59,799 nucleotides of DNA from Clostridia bacterium (GCA_017443295.1 JAFSNT010000239.1:1-59799), one strand, 5' to 3'; positions 1-7,453 are shown, counted from the first letter of the stretch. Numbers and translations: made by a program. Notes: generated by a model from the sequence alone, not told the origin.

Positions 1-270
1 CTGCAATATGACCGACAATGATATATTCAAGGTGGCAAATTCACGCCTTGGTTTGTATCGCCGTTGCAGTATGGATGTAGTCAACTACCTGTTAAGCCAG
101 AAAGTCCTTGCTATACCCAATAAGAAAGAGAACCGGCCTGGTCTGGTCGATCCTCTTGCTTATTACTTGAGAAACACTTGAACTCTTGTTACGATGTAGC
201 GCCGTATACCTGACCGGTATGTACGGTGCAATGGGAGGGGCGAGGGTTAAATCCCTCCCTCTACCCTATT
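1..270 (+). mobile_element. 3' end of a group II intron
   Basis: The window opens inside a group II intron. After the stop of the maturase tail, positions 198-229 can fold as a domain V-like hairpin (AGCGCCGTATAC pairing with GTATGTACGGTGC). Positions 233-260 form a domain VI-like G-rich/C-rich stem, and the element ends near CTACCCTATT at 261-270, close to the usual 3' end of bacterial group II introns. The 5' half lies outside the window. The exact 3' splice point is inferred. Confidence 0.6.
2..181 (+). CDS. Group II intron reverse transcriptase/maturase, C-terminal end (partial)
   Basis: An open frame enters from the left edge and stops at TGA 179-181. Its 59 residues resemble the extreme C-terminal part of intron-encoded reverse transcriptase/maturases, with a G-L-Y-R-R stretch, a VVNYLLSQKVL helix and a final DPLAYYLRN segment. 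That is where these proteins carry their DNA-binding/endonuclease tail. The stop lies about 17 bases before the domain V-like hairpin, the normal arrangement for intron ORFs. Only the tail is visible, so activity cannot be judged. The assignment rests on pattern and context. Confidence 0.5.
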   Translation, partial: CNMTDNDIFKVANSRLGLYRRCSMDVVNYLLSQKVLAIPNKKENRPGLVDPLAYYLRNT

Positions 271-495
271 CGCCGGGATGTACGGGGAGACGGTTCGAGA
301 TCGCTGAAAAAAGTGAAAAAAAAAGAGCAAAAAACTAAAGGGGGGAAACAGAAAAGCATCGAATATACAGCGGTGAGAAGCAAGGACGGAAAGCGTGACG
401 CGGATGATAAAAACCAAAGGGAAAGCAATGAAGCTTTTTGAGTGAATTTTACAGCACAGTGCCGGAAGAACATGTACGGGAGCGTGGAACGCCTG
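271..495. other. Region between intron and LytTR gene, no convincing gene
   Basis: This purine-rich stretch, with an A-run near 310-335, follows the intron end. Short frames are present (for example a frame opening with GTG at 442 that runs into the LytTR gene), but none has a good ribosome binding site or recognisable product. It probably holds the 5' leader of the LytTR gene and remnants of whatever the intron inserted into. Confidence 0.4.
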
Positions 496-987
496 ATGAA
501 AGACAGGGTGAAGATCCGTATTGAGCTGGACGCCTCCTGCGATGTGCCGGAGGTAATCATACGGACGCCGCAAAAAACGGAGTTTGCAGAAAAGCTCGCT
601 TCCGCAGTGGAGCGATACGCGAAAAGCGATATGCCGCGCATCGCGGTGACAGACGGGAGCGCTACGGTTTTACTGGAGCAGACGGACATCCTCCGGGTCT
701 ATACGGAATTGCGCAAGCTGATGGTTCATACAGTCCGGGGGACGTTTGAGGCGCGCTGTTCCCTCAAGGAGATGGAAAAAATGCTTGATCCCGAAACCTT
801 CGTTCGCATCAGCCGATTCGAGATCATCAACATAGAAAAGGTATCGGGCTTTGACATGGGCCTGTCCGGCACCATCCAGGTCCTCTTTGACGATGGCGGC
901 ACGGGCTGGGTAGCGCGGCGGTTTGTGCAGGCCATTGAGCAAAGGCTGGATCAGCTTTCCGGGAAGGAGGGACTGGCGAATGAATGA
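496..987 (+). CDS. LytTR-family DNA-binding transcriptional regulator
   Basis: About 163 residues. The N-terminal part (KIRIELDASC, then VIIRTP) is the short beta-rich segment typical of stand-alone LytTR regulators. The C-terminal 100 residues are a LytTR DNA-binding domain (LRVYTELRKL, then FVRISRFEIINIEKV). Such small LytTR proteins act in the cytoplasm and usually control a neighbouring membrane protein. The stop overlaps the start of the DUF3021 gene by 8 bp, and the pair is a recurring one in Firmicutes. The frame is open further upstream (GTG 442, ATG 472); ATG 496 is chosen because it gives the usual family start (MKxRVKIRIEL-like). GTG 508 is also possible. Confidence 0.85.
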   Translation: MKDRVKIRIELDASCDVPEVIIRTPQKTEFAEKLASAVERYAKSDMPRIAVTDGSATVLLEQTDILRVYTELRKLMVHTVRGTFEARCSLKEMEKMLDPETFVRISRFEIINIEKVSGFDMGLSGTIQVLFDDGGTGWVARRFVQAIEQRLDQLSGKEGLANE

Positions 988-1435
988 TGTAAAGAAAAGG
1001 GCGCGGTGGCTGTCGCTGCTGGGCTTTGCGCTGGGCGCTGGCGTCGGCCTGATGTTCTATTTCCTTGCCGGTTCGGAGGCAATTCTGGCCCAGGCGGATC
1101 AGCTCCCGGCAAGGGCGCTGTATTTCCTGCTGTGCGGATCATACGGCGCGGCGAACATGGGCACATCCGCCCTGTACGGCATCGACGAGTGGAGCATCCT
1201 GCGCTGCACGGCGACGCATTTCCTGATCGTCGTGGGCGATACCATCCTGTTTTTCGGCGCGCTGATCCTTCTTGGATGGATGGCTATGCCTCCCGCCGGG
1301 GTATGCGCGCTGATCGCCGCGGCGTACACGCTCGTCTATTTCCTGATCTGGCTCGCGCAGTATCTTTCCTATAAACGCAAGGTCAAAAGCATGAACGCCA
1401 AGCTGCGAAGCTGGAAAAGTCAGCAGAAAACTTAA
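980..1435 (+). CDS. DUF3021 family membrane protein
   Basis: 151 residues with four predicted hydrophobic helices (roughly residues 10-30, 45-62, 78-98 and 104-128) and a basic C-terminal tail (YKRKVKSMNAKLRSWK). Size and topology match the DUF3021 proteins found directly after LytTR regulators. The start ATG 980 overlaps the upstream gene and follows GGGAAGGAGG at 961-970, so the two are probably translationally coupled. The likely role is as the membrane partner or target of the regulator, but its biochemical function is unknown. A strong terminator follows 28 bp later. Confidence 0.8.
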   Translation: MNDVKKRARWLSLLGFALGAGVGLMFYFLAGSEAILAQADQLPARALYFLLCGSYGAANMGTSALYGIDEWSILRCTATHFLIVVGDTILFFGALILLGWMAMPPAGVCALIAAAYTLVYFLIWLAQYLSYKRKVKSMNAKLRSWKSQQKT

Positions 1436-1463
1436 CCGTTTGATCGTCAAAATCGACCGTTCG

Positions 1464-1496
1464 GCCCGAAAGCCTGTTCTTTCGGGCTTTTTTTTT
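1464..1496 (+). terminator. Rho-independent terminator after the LytTR operon
   Basis: A 9-bp perfect stem (GCCCGAAAG at 1464-1472 with CTTTCGGGC at 1479-1487) with a 6-base loop is followed by nine T residues at 1488-1496. Confidence 0.88.
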
Positions 1497-1538
1497 GTAT
1501 AATTCTTTCATAGCAATATGGATGATCAATAAGGGGGA

Positions 1539-1661
1539 ATGCGCTTGCGCGCCAAGCTTCTGAAACGTGATCGTACCGGTTTTATCCGGGCTATTTCTGG
1601 AAGATGTACAAGGATCATCAACAAGGACAAACCGAAGGATTGGGAGGGTAAAAACGAATGA
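1539..1661 (+). CDS. Possible 40-residue basic leader peptide
   Basis: A short frame starts at ATG 1539 directly behind AAGGGGGA (1531-1538) and ends at TGA 1659-1661, overlapping the ATG of the next gene in an ATGA arrangement. The 40-residue product is strongly basic at the N-terminus (MRLRAKLLKRDR). The good ribosome binding site and stop-start overlap suggest it may be translated and couple translation to the downstream secreted protein. There is no recognised family and the frame could be fortuitous. Confidence 0.3.
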   Translation: MRLRAKLLKRDRTGFIRAISGRCTRIINKDKPKDWEGKNE

Positions 1662-3685
1662 AAGGTAAAAAGAAATTTTGGACTTTGCTGATGGCGCTGA
1701 TCTTTACGCTGACGCTGGGTGTGCAATTGACAGCGCACGCCGAGTCGAAAAATATCGGCGTAGGCGTGACATACATCGAGGGCGATACGGTCGTGATACC
1801 CAGCGACCACACATGGTTTGTCAACGATGACTGGACCTTAGAAAATGATTACTTAAAAGCCGGCTCGTATGCCGTGACGGAGGTCAGCGTTCTCCACCCC
1901 AGCAACTATCAGGGCTATGTCATTGTGGACGGCCCTTGGTGGGACCAGATTTTCATCACCAAGCCTGCGGGCAGGCTGGCTGACGACCCCATCGGCTTTC
2001 AGGTCGTGTCCGGCGACGGCACGGAGGACAATCCCTATGCCTTTGAGCTTATATACGACCTCAGCGCGCCCACGACCTTTGCCGTCTACTTCAATAGTGG
2101 CGGCGCTCCCGGCGTCAAGGATCCCGTCACCGGCGTGACCGGCAGCTACACCCTGCCCTCAAACACCTTCTACTGGACGGGCTATGTTTTCACAGGCTGG
2201 AAGGTCAATAACACGGGGGCGCTCCTCCAGCCCGGCGATTCGATCAACGTCACCGAGAACGTGACGCTCTACGCCCAGTGGGAGCAGAGCGAATATTCGC
2301 TGGAGGTCAGCCACGGCACGGCGACCTTTAACGGCGTCACCGGCTCCACGCTCACCGGGCTGCACTACGGCGATATCGTCACCGTCACAGCGGCGGAGCC
2401 GGACCCCGGGCAGGTTTTCGACCAATGGAACACGGATCACGGCGGCAGCTTCGGAAACCGCTATGAGGCGACGACGACCTACACCATGCCCGCCCGCGAC
2501 GGCTCCATCTGGGTGCGCTACAAGGACGCCATCGAGACCTGCTCCCATCACGATGGGGAGATCGTCTGCTACGCCTGGGACGGAAACGCCCCGCTGCCTG
2601 ACACGGCAGGCAATTACTTCCTGACGCAGGACGTGACGCTGACCTCCGCCTGGGAAGTTCCCGCGGGGACGACCACGCTCTGCCTGCACAACCACAAGAT
2701 CACCATGGCGGGAAACGGCCCGGCGATCCACGTCGGCAGCGGCGCCACGCTGCTGCTTCTGGCGTCCAACCAGATTTGGGACGAGAGGAACACCCTGCAG
2801 CACGCCGCCGGGGCTTCCGGCTGCGGCGTGCAGGTGGACGGCGGCAGCTTTACCCTGGAGATCGCCCGCATCCTGAACAACAACGGCGGCGGCATTGTGG
2901 TGAACAGCGGCAGCGCGAAGATCGGCTACCGCTGTCACATCGGCAGCAACGGCAGCGCGGACAGCTTGGGCGGCGGCGTCATCATCAACGGCGGCAGCGT
3001 CGTGATGGACGACTCCGGCAAGATCACCGGCAATACGGCGCTTGCGGGCGGCGGCGTTTATATCGCCGGCGGCAGCTTCACCGCCTCCCTTGGGGAGATA
3101 ACCCAAAACACCGCGCAATTCGGCGGGGATGTCTGCGTTGCGGACGGCAGCTTCCGCATCTATAACTGGCCGACGATCGGCAGCGTGTACCTCGCCAGCG
3201 GAAAAACGATCGGCGTGACCGGGCAGCTGAGGTTCACAGCCCCCATCACAGTGGCCACGCAGGATCGCAACCGCGCCATCACAAGCGGCCTTTCCCGCTA
3301 TGGCAGCGCCGATCTCTTCGCCCCGGCGGATGAAAACCACATCGTTACAGCGAGCGGGGATGGAGAAGCGTTCCTCATGCTGATTCCTCCCGCCTACGGC
3401 GAGCCGGACTTCATTCTTCCCGCTTCTCTCACCGCCATTTCGGAGAACGCTTTTGAGGGCAACGCGTCCATGACCGTGACGTATGTGCCGGATGGATGCG
3501 CGTCCATCGGAAATGCCGCCTTCAAGGACTGCGTCCAACTGTCACAGATCAGGCTGCCCAAGAACTGCGCCTTTGGAAACGATCCCTTTGACGGCTGCGT
3601 AAATCTGCTGGCCATCTACGGCCCCGCGGACGGCACGACGCAGCAGTGGGCGATCTCGCATAATATCCCGTTTGTTTCAGAGTAA
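1658..3685 (+). CDS. Secreted repeat protein: InlB-type repeat, beta-helix, BspA-type LRR
   Basis: 675 residues, exported. A classic signal peptide (KGKKKF, a hydrophobic stretch, then AHAES) occupies residues 1-29. Residues about 144-211 form an InlB B-repeat/Listeria-Bacteroides repeat (GYVFTGWKVN ... VTLYAQWE). About 212-292 is a second Ig-like bacterial repeat (VTAAEPDPGQVFDQW). About 330-510 is a right-handed beta-helix rich in GGG-V/I-GG turns (for example GGGVIINGGSVVM). The last 100 residues carry one or two BspA-type LRR_5 units (SLTAISENAFEGN, CASIGNAAFKDC). No LPXTG motif, S-layer domain or C-terminal membrane anchor is seen, so attachment is unclear. The start has a GGGAGGG ribosome binding site. 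The likely role is adhesion or surface display. Confidence 0.9.
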   Translation: MKGKKKFWTLLMALIFTLTLGVQLTAHAESKNIGVGVTYIEGDTVVIPSDHTWFVNDDWTLENDYLKAGSYAVTEVSVLHPSNYQGYVIVDGPWWDQIFITKPAGRLADDPIGFQVVSGDGTEDNPYAFELIYDLSAPTTFAVYFNSGGAPGVKDPVTGVTGSYTLPSNTFYWTGYVFTGWKVNNTGALLQPGDSINVTENVTLYAQWEQSEYSLEVSHGTATFNGVTGSTLTGLHYGDIVTVTAAEPDPGQVFDQWNTDHGGSFGNRYEATTTYTMPARDGSIWVRYKDAIETCSHHDGEIVCYAWDGNAPLPDTAGNYFLTQDVTLTSAWEVPAGTTTLCLHNHKITMAGNGPAIHVGSGATLLLLASNQIWDERNTLQHAAGASGCGVQVDGGSFTLEIARILNNNGGGIVVNSGSAKIGYRCHIGSNGSADSLGGGVIINGGSVVMDDSGKITGNTALAGGGVYIAGGSFTASLGEITQNTAQFGGDVCVADGSFRIYNWPTIGSVYLASGKTIGVTGQLRFTAPITVATQDRNRAITSGLSRYGSADLFAPADENHIVTASGDGEAFLMLIPPAYGEPDFILPASLTAISENAFEGNASMTVTYVPDGCASIGNAAFKDCVQLSQIRLPKNCAFGNDPFDGCVNLLAIYGPADGTTQQWAISHNIPFVSE

Positions 3686-3745
3686 GCGCAGCGGTCCCGA
3701 ATCGCAGACTGTGCATTTTGACGCCGTTCTTCGGCGGGCCGGATG

Positions 3746-3780
3746 AAAAAAATTCCCCTGTGCGGAAACGCACGGGGGAA
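3746..3780 (-). terminator. Hairpin terminator, probable insertion target of the intron fragment
   Basis: A 12-bp stem (3753-3764 with 3769-3780, one G-T wobble) carries a GAAA tetraloop. Read on the minus strand it is followed by a T-run (the A-run at 3746-3752), so it would terminate leftward transcription. Class C group II introns typically insert just after such terminator stems, and here intron-like sequence starts 6 bp beyond it. Confidence 0.6.
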
Positions 3781-3786
3781 TCGTAT

Positions 3787-3899
3787 GTGTGCCGGGCATG
3801 GCACAATTCTTGCAGGTGAAAGTCCTGCCACGGGTATTTACCGCCAAGTGTAGTGAACCGCAAGCTGCTGTCAGCAATGACAGGAGGGGAGGAAGCGGA
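3787..3899 (+). mobile_element. 5' fragment of a group II (class C-like) intron
   Basis: From GTGTGCC at 3787 the sequence reads like the 5' end of a bacterial group II intron: GTGYG start, a GGGCATGGCAC hairpin, then a GCAGGTGAAAGTCCTGC stem and a conserved-looking AGTGAACCGCAAGCTGCTGTC region. It lies immediately after a terminator stem, the usual target of class C introns. It stops abruptly at 3899, where the stop codon of a convergent zinc-ribbon gene begins. No maturase or 3' end follows, so it is a truncated remnant. Confidence 0.65.
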
Positions 3900-4310
3900 T
3901 TAACTTCCTTTCACATTGGAAATAGCAGCCATTTCTGTACTGCCACATCTTGGACAACAAATTGTATTGTCAGACATAACTCCCGCTTTTACCTTATCTG
4001 CTGGTTTGCTGGTGATACAGATAAATGCACCCGGCAAAAAGATTAATGCAGGGATAAAAAATCCGGCAAGCAGACAAATGAACCCTATAATAAGACCGAA
4101 CCAACCAAGTATTCTAAATGGAATAAGTGATTTATTTATTTTTTTCAGTTGCGTATTATAATATTTTTCTCCATAGATTATTGGTTTTGGGATATCAATT
4201 TGTTGTTTTTGAGATATAGGATTTGTGTTAAGCGGATTACCACAATGAGGACAATAATGTGCTCTATCAGAGACTTCCCATTTACACTCCGGGCAAAGAA
4301 CAATTGCCAT
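3900..4310 (-). CDS. Zinc-ribbon membrane protein, probably truncated at its C-terminus
   Basis: 136 residues. An N-terminal zinc ribbon (CPECKWEVSDRAHYCPHCG) is followed by a linker, a hydrophobic segment of about 45 residues around 78-112 (probably two helices), and the first half of a second zinc ribbon (CCPRCGSTEM). Related small proteins usually end with a second Cys pair closing that ribbon. Here translation stops six residues after AAISN, exactly where the intron fragment begins, so the gene seems cut. ATG 4310 is chosen because GGAGGT precedes it by 7 bases. The gene is clearly more AT-rich than its neighbours, which suggests transfer. Its role is unknown. Confidence 0.75.
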   Translation of the reverse strand: MAIVLCPECKWEVSDRAHYCPHCGNPLNTNPISQKQQIDIPKPIIYGEKYYNTQLKKINKSLIPFRILGWFGLIIGFICLLAGFFIPALIFLPGAFICITSKPADKVKAGVMSDNTICCPRCGSTEMAAISNVKGS

Positions 4311-4411
4311 GAAAAGTACCTCCATTATCTTTTGATTCCACAATAAGAATATTCGACGCCACCATTAGAAATCCTCCTTGAAGTATGCTAAAAGTGGAAG
4401 GTGATTTTGAA

Positions 4412-4693
4412 ATGGTGGACTTTGGGGAACGATTAAAAGTACTGCGACAAGCAAAGGGCCTAACGCAGAAACAGCTTGCTCTGCAATTAGGTCTTTCCAA
4501 ATCCGTTGTCAGTTCTTATGAAAATGGATTCCGATATCCTTCCTTTGACGTGCTTGTCAAAATAGCTTCTGTTTTTAGCACGACAACAGATTATCTTCTT
4601 GGTGTGGGTCATCATGAACTACTGGACATTTCGGGATTGTCGAATGAAGACAGACAAATGCTGGTGAGTCTTGTAAATCGTTTGAAAAAGTGA
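4412..4693 (+). CDS. XRE-family helix-turn-helix transcriptional regulator
   Basis: 93 residues, a cytoplasmic DNA-binding protein. Residues 5-60 are a Cro/C1-type HTH (FGERLKVLRQAKGLTQKQLA ... LSKSVVSSYENGFRYPS) followed by the common TTDYLLG helix. A short C-terminal tail (SNEDRQMLVSLVNRLKK) may dimerise. It is divergent from the zinc-ribbon gene, across a 101-bp intergenic region that must hold both promoters, and could regulate it. The start ATG 4412 has GGAAGGTG upstream, whereas the in-frame ATG 4385 has none. The AT-rich composition matches the zinc-ribbon gene, so the two may have been acquired together. Confidence 0.9.
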   Translation: MVDFGERLKVLRQAKGLTQKQLALQLGLSKSVVSSYENGFRYPSFDVLVKIASVFSTTTDYLLGVGHHELLDISGLSNEDRQMLVSLVNRLKK

Positions 4694-4756
4694 ATGGAAC
4701 AAATCATCTTTTCCTGCTTTTGATCAAAAGGATTATAGTTTTTTATTTAGGTCTGT

Positions 4757-4782
4757 CACTTCCCCAGTGGGAGGTGTTTTTT
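4757..4782 (+). terminator. Rho-independent terminator after the XRE gene
   Basis: The stem CACTTCCC (4757-4764) pairs with GGGAGGTG (4769-4776) around a CAGT loop and is followed by six T residues. Confidence 0.85.
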
Positions 4783-4851
4783 ATTATATTGAAAAATCGC
4801 TGCATCATGTTATGATGGATATATGAGCTTCAAGCGTGCAGATTATCGAAT

Positions 4852-5011
4852 GATCCTTCGTTTGCCACTTCGCTGGCGCTCCGTGGCACTCAGGATGACA
4901 ATGCTTATTGGCTGATTTCTTGTTTGGGAAAGCATACGAAACTAAAAAGCACCCCGACTGGCTGTCATCCTGAGCACCACGGAGCGAGAGCGAAGTGGTT
5001 GGCGAAGGATC
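4852..5011. repeat. 160-bp imperfect inverted-repeat element (MITE-like)
   Basis: The outer ends GATCCTTCG (4852-4860) and CGAAGGATC (5003-5011) are perfect inverted repeats. Each arm continues for about 50 bp (CCACTTCGCT..GCGCTCCGTGG..CTCAGGATGACA) and pairs with the other at roughly 85 percent, leaving a central region of about 60 bp. This arm is of a kind recalled from intergenic regions of many gut bacteria. No gene or transposase lies inside, so it looks non-autonomous. It lies between the XRE terminator and the promoter of the SGNH hydrolase gene. Confidence 0.75.
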
Positions 5012-5066
5012 TTTTGTAATTCTTTTACAACCTGAATCTTTGGTGTGCGAACAATGATAGATCATC

Positions 5067-5096
5067 TTCCCCAAACACACGGAGGTGTGTTATAAT
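5067..5096 (+). promoter_or_regulatory. Candidate promoter of the SGNH hydrolase gene
   Basis: TATAAT at 5091-5096 is a perfect -10 box, 36 bp before the start codon. The -35 is poor (TTCCCC at 5067-5072, 18-bp spacing). The -10 is preceded by the small palindrome CACAC-GGAG-GTGTG (5077-5090), a possible operator. Confidence 0.45.
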
Positions 5097-5132
5097 CAAA
5101 ACAACTTCATTCACAAGAACGGAGGACAAACC

Positions 5133-6383
5133 ATGCTGAAAAGAATCCTTTGCTGGGCTTTGGTCATGATGTTGACGATGGGAGGCTGTGTTGCCATGGG
5201 GGAGAACGTATACTTTTCTAACGCGGAGCAGGCGGAATGGTATCAGGACATGCTGAAGGACGGCATGATGTCCTTGGGAAATAACCAAAGGCTCAAGGAC
5301 GTGATCCGGCGGGCGCGGGCGGGGGAGGAAATCACCCTCGCCACCATCGGCGGGTCCATTACGGAGGGCGCGGGGGCGAAAACGTATCAGGAATGCTACG
5401 CCTCCCGGTTCGCCCAGGGGTTCGCGGCCCGGTACGGCGCGGGGGACGGCAGCAACGTGAAGTTCATCAACGCCGGGGTGGGCGGTACGCCCTCCACCTT
5501 CGGCCTCATGCGCTATCAGCGGGATATTGTGGATCGGGTCAAGGATGCCGACGGCCTGCCCGATTTGGTGATCGTGGAGTTTTCCGTCAATGATTACCAG
5601 GAACCCACCGGGCACCGGTGCTTTGAATCGCTGGTGAAAACCATCCTGTCCCAGCCCAACGACCCGGCGGTGATCTTGCTGTTCGCGGTGTTCCAGGGCG
5701 GGTTCAATTTGCAGGACGAGCTGAAAAAGATTGGCGAAGTATACGACCTGATGATGGTTTCCATCAAGGACGCCGCGTATCCCCACGTGGGCAAGGAATG
5801 GACGGCGGAGGAATTCTTTTTCGACCAATACCATCCCACTTCCTTCGGCCACGGCATCATGGCGGACTGCCTGCTGGCGGCGGTGGAGGCGGCCAACGCC
5901 CGGGAAACCAGCGCGCAGGACGTCGATTTGAACGTGGAACCGGCATACGGCACGGATTATATGGGGCTGATCACCCTGTACGGCAAGGGTGATTGGCCGG
6001 ACACTGTGACAGTCGAAAAGGGCGGCTTTCTCCATGACGATACCCAGTCCTACAACAACCTGCCCATCGGCCGGGTGTGCGGGCAGAATTTCTGCCACTT
6101 TGAAACGGACTCCGCGGAACCCCTGCGGGTGACGGGCAAGTTCAAAAAGCTGCTGATCGCCTGGCGCGCCACCGCCGAAGCCCGGTTCGGCACGGCGGAA
6201 ATCGTGGTGGATGGCAAGGTGAAGCGCACGATCACCGGCGGGGACGGCAAATGGGGCCAAAGCGAAGTGGTGATGATTTGGGACAGCCGCACCGAGGCGG
6301 AGGATCATGTGCTGGAGATCCGCATGGCCGAGGGGGCGCAGGATAAGCGATTCACGATCACTGCTATCGGGATTGTGCAGTAA
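5133..6383 (+). CDS. SGNH/GDSL-family hydrolase, probable lipoprotein
   Basis: 416 residues, probably an exported esterase or carbohydrate deacetylase. The N-terminus has a signal peptide with a plausible lipobox (MLTMGGC, Cys19). SGNH blocks are in order: GGSITEG (nucleophile Ser75), the NAGVGG block, EFSVNDY (block with Asn), and the C-terminal DQYHPTSFGH with the catalytic Asp and His. A C-terminal beta-rich domain of about 120 residues follows. The start ATG 5133 is preceded by GGAGGACAAACC; an in-frame start at 5085 would fall before the -10 box. The gene is monocistronic and is followed by a heptad-arm element. The substrate cannot be read from the sequence. Confidence 0.88.
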   Translation: MLKRILCWALVMMLTMGGCVAMGENVYFSNAEQAEWYQDMLKDGMMSLGNNQRLKDVIRRARAGEEITLATIGGSITEGAGAKTYQECYASRFAQGFAARYGAGDGSNVKFINAGVGGTPSTFGLMRYQRDIVDRVKDADGLPDLVIVEFSVNDYQEPTGHRCFESLVKTILSQPNDPAVILLFAVFQGGFNLQDELKKIGEVYDLMMVSIKDAAYPHVGKEWTAEEFFFDQYHPTSFGHGIMADCLLAAVEAANARETSAQDVDLNVEPAYGTDYMGLITLYGKGDWPDTVTVEKGGFLHDDTQSYNNLPIGRVCGQNFCHFETDSAEPLRVTGKFKKLLIAWRATAEARFGTAEIVVDGKVKRTITGGDGKWGQSEVVMIWDSRTEAEDHVLEIRMAEGAQDKRFTITAIGIVQ

Positions 6384-6395
6384 CGCAGTACATAG

Positions 6396-6504
6396 GAGAG
6401 TTGAGAGCGGAGAGTTGAGAGTTGAGATTTATTTTGCTGAACAATTCGGCTTGCATATTTCGCAGACTCTATCATCTCAACTCTCAACTCCCAACTCTCA
6501 ACTC
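6396..6504. repeat. Heptad-arm inverted-repeat element 1 (GAGAGTT type)
   Basis: The left arm 6396-6428 is made of 7-bp units (GAGAGTT, GAGAGCG, GAGAGTT...). The right arm 6474-6504 is its reverse complement (TCTCAAC TCTCAAC...). The core is 45 bp and starts TTATTTTGCTGAACAATTC. Five T residues follow the right arm, so the transcript could end here. Confidence 0.9.
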
Positions 6505-6616
6505 TTTTTGTCAATATCGCAGCAAGAAAGGCCGTCCAAACCGGGCACGGAATGTCGGGACAGGCAAACATAAAGCTGGTACAATGACCACGCCAAGAGC
6601 AAAGGGGGCGGGCGCG

Positions 6617-7453
6617 ATGCAGGGATGGATCGAAGGGTTTCAGGCGTCCATCGACTTCATGGAACAGCACCTGACGGAGCCGCTGGACATGGAAAAGATT
6701 GCCGGGAAAGCCCTGCTGTCGCCCTTCTACTATCAGCGGATGTTCGGGGCGCTGTGCGGCATGACGGTGGGCGAATACGTCCGCTCCCGCCGGATGACGC
6801 TGGCGGCCCAGGAACTGGCGGCGGGACAGATCAGGGTGATCGACGCGGCGCTGAAATACGGCTACGATTCCCCGGACAGCTTCGCCAAGGCCTTCCAGCG
6901 GTTCCACGGCGTCACGCCATCCCAGGCCCGGGAAAGCGGCGCGTGCTTACGATCCTTTGCTCCCATGCACATCAAAATCTCAATGGAGGGTGGAAAAATG
7001 TTGGAGTACAGCATCATGGAAAAGGCCCCGTTCACTGTGGTGGGCATGAAGCGCCGGTTCAATTCCGAGACCAGCTACCAGGAGGTGCCCAAGTTCTGGA
7101 CGGAATGGATGCAGGACGAGAACAAGCAGCTCATGGGCATGTTCGGCCTGTGTACCGACGAAAACGGCAAGGATTTTGACTATTGGATCGCCGACCTGTA
7201 CGAACCCTGGAAGGATGTGCCCGACGGGTGCGAAACCCGCGTGATCCCCGGCGGGCTGTGGGCGCAGTTCCCGTGCCGGGGGCCGCTGGTGGAAAGCATG
7301 CAGCGCGTGAACACCCAAATCTGGAGCGAATGGCTGCCCAATCTGAAAGGATATTCCCTGGCAGGGAATTACAGCTTAGAGTTCTACATGCCCCCCGCCG
7401 AAAAACCGGAGGATAATGTGAATTATATCTGGATCCCGCTGAAAAAGGACTAA
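6617..7453 (+). CDS. AraC-family regulator with GyrI-like effector-binding domain
   Basis: 278 residues. Residues 1-105 are an AraC-type double HTH (IDFMEQHLTEPLDMEKIA ... YGYDSPDSFAKAFQRFHGVTPSQAR). Residues about 125-278 form a GyrI-like small-molecule-binding domain (FTVVGMKRRF ... YSLEFYMPP). This architecture is typical of regulators of multidrug and stress responses, although its target is not evident here. ATG 6617 is chosen because it follows AAGGGGG and gives the normal family N-terminus (M-x-W-I-E-x-F/M). ATG 6584 and upstream frames would run back into the heptad element. It is convergent with leuS. Confidence 0.9.
   Translation: MQGWIEGFQASIDFMEQHLTEPLDMEKIAGKALLSPFYYQRMFGALCGMTVGEYVRSRRMTLAAQELAAGQIRVIDAALKYGYDSPDSFAKAFQRFHGVTPSQARESGACLRSFAPMHIKISMEGGKMLEYSIMEKAPFTVVGMKRRFNSETSYQEVPKFWTEWMQDENKQLMGMFGLCTDENGKDFDYWIADLYEPWKDVPDGCETRVIPGGLWAQFPCRGPLVESMQRVNTQIWSEWLPNLKGYSLAGNYSLEFYMPPAEKPEDNVNYIWIPLKKD

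Noticed and set aside
226..441. Small plus-strand frame over the intron end
   Set aside because: It crosses the intron 3' end, is Lys/Arg-rich because of purine runs, and lacks a convincing start site or conserved pattern.
2159..3538. Long minus-strand open frame opposite the secreted repeat protein
   Set aside because: It is antisense to a gene with signal peptide and domain structure, has low-complexity Ala/Val/Gly composition, and has no ribosome binding site; it is a by-product of high GC codon use.
5025..6308. Long minus-strand frame opposite the SGNH hydrolase
   Set aside because: His/Gly-rich shadow of the real gene, with no start signals; the plus strand carries a complete family signature.
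6396..6504. Heptad repeats as a CRISPR array
   Set aside because: Units are 7 bp with no spacers and the two arms are inverted, not direct; no cas genes are present.
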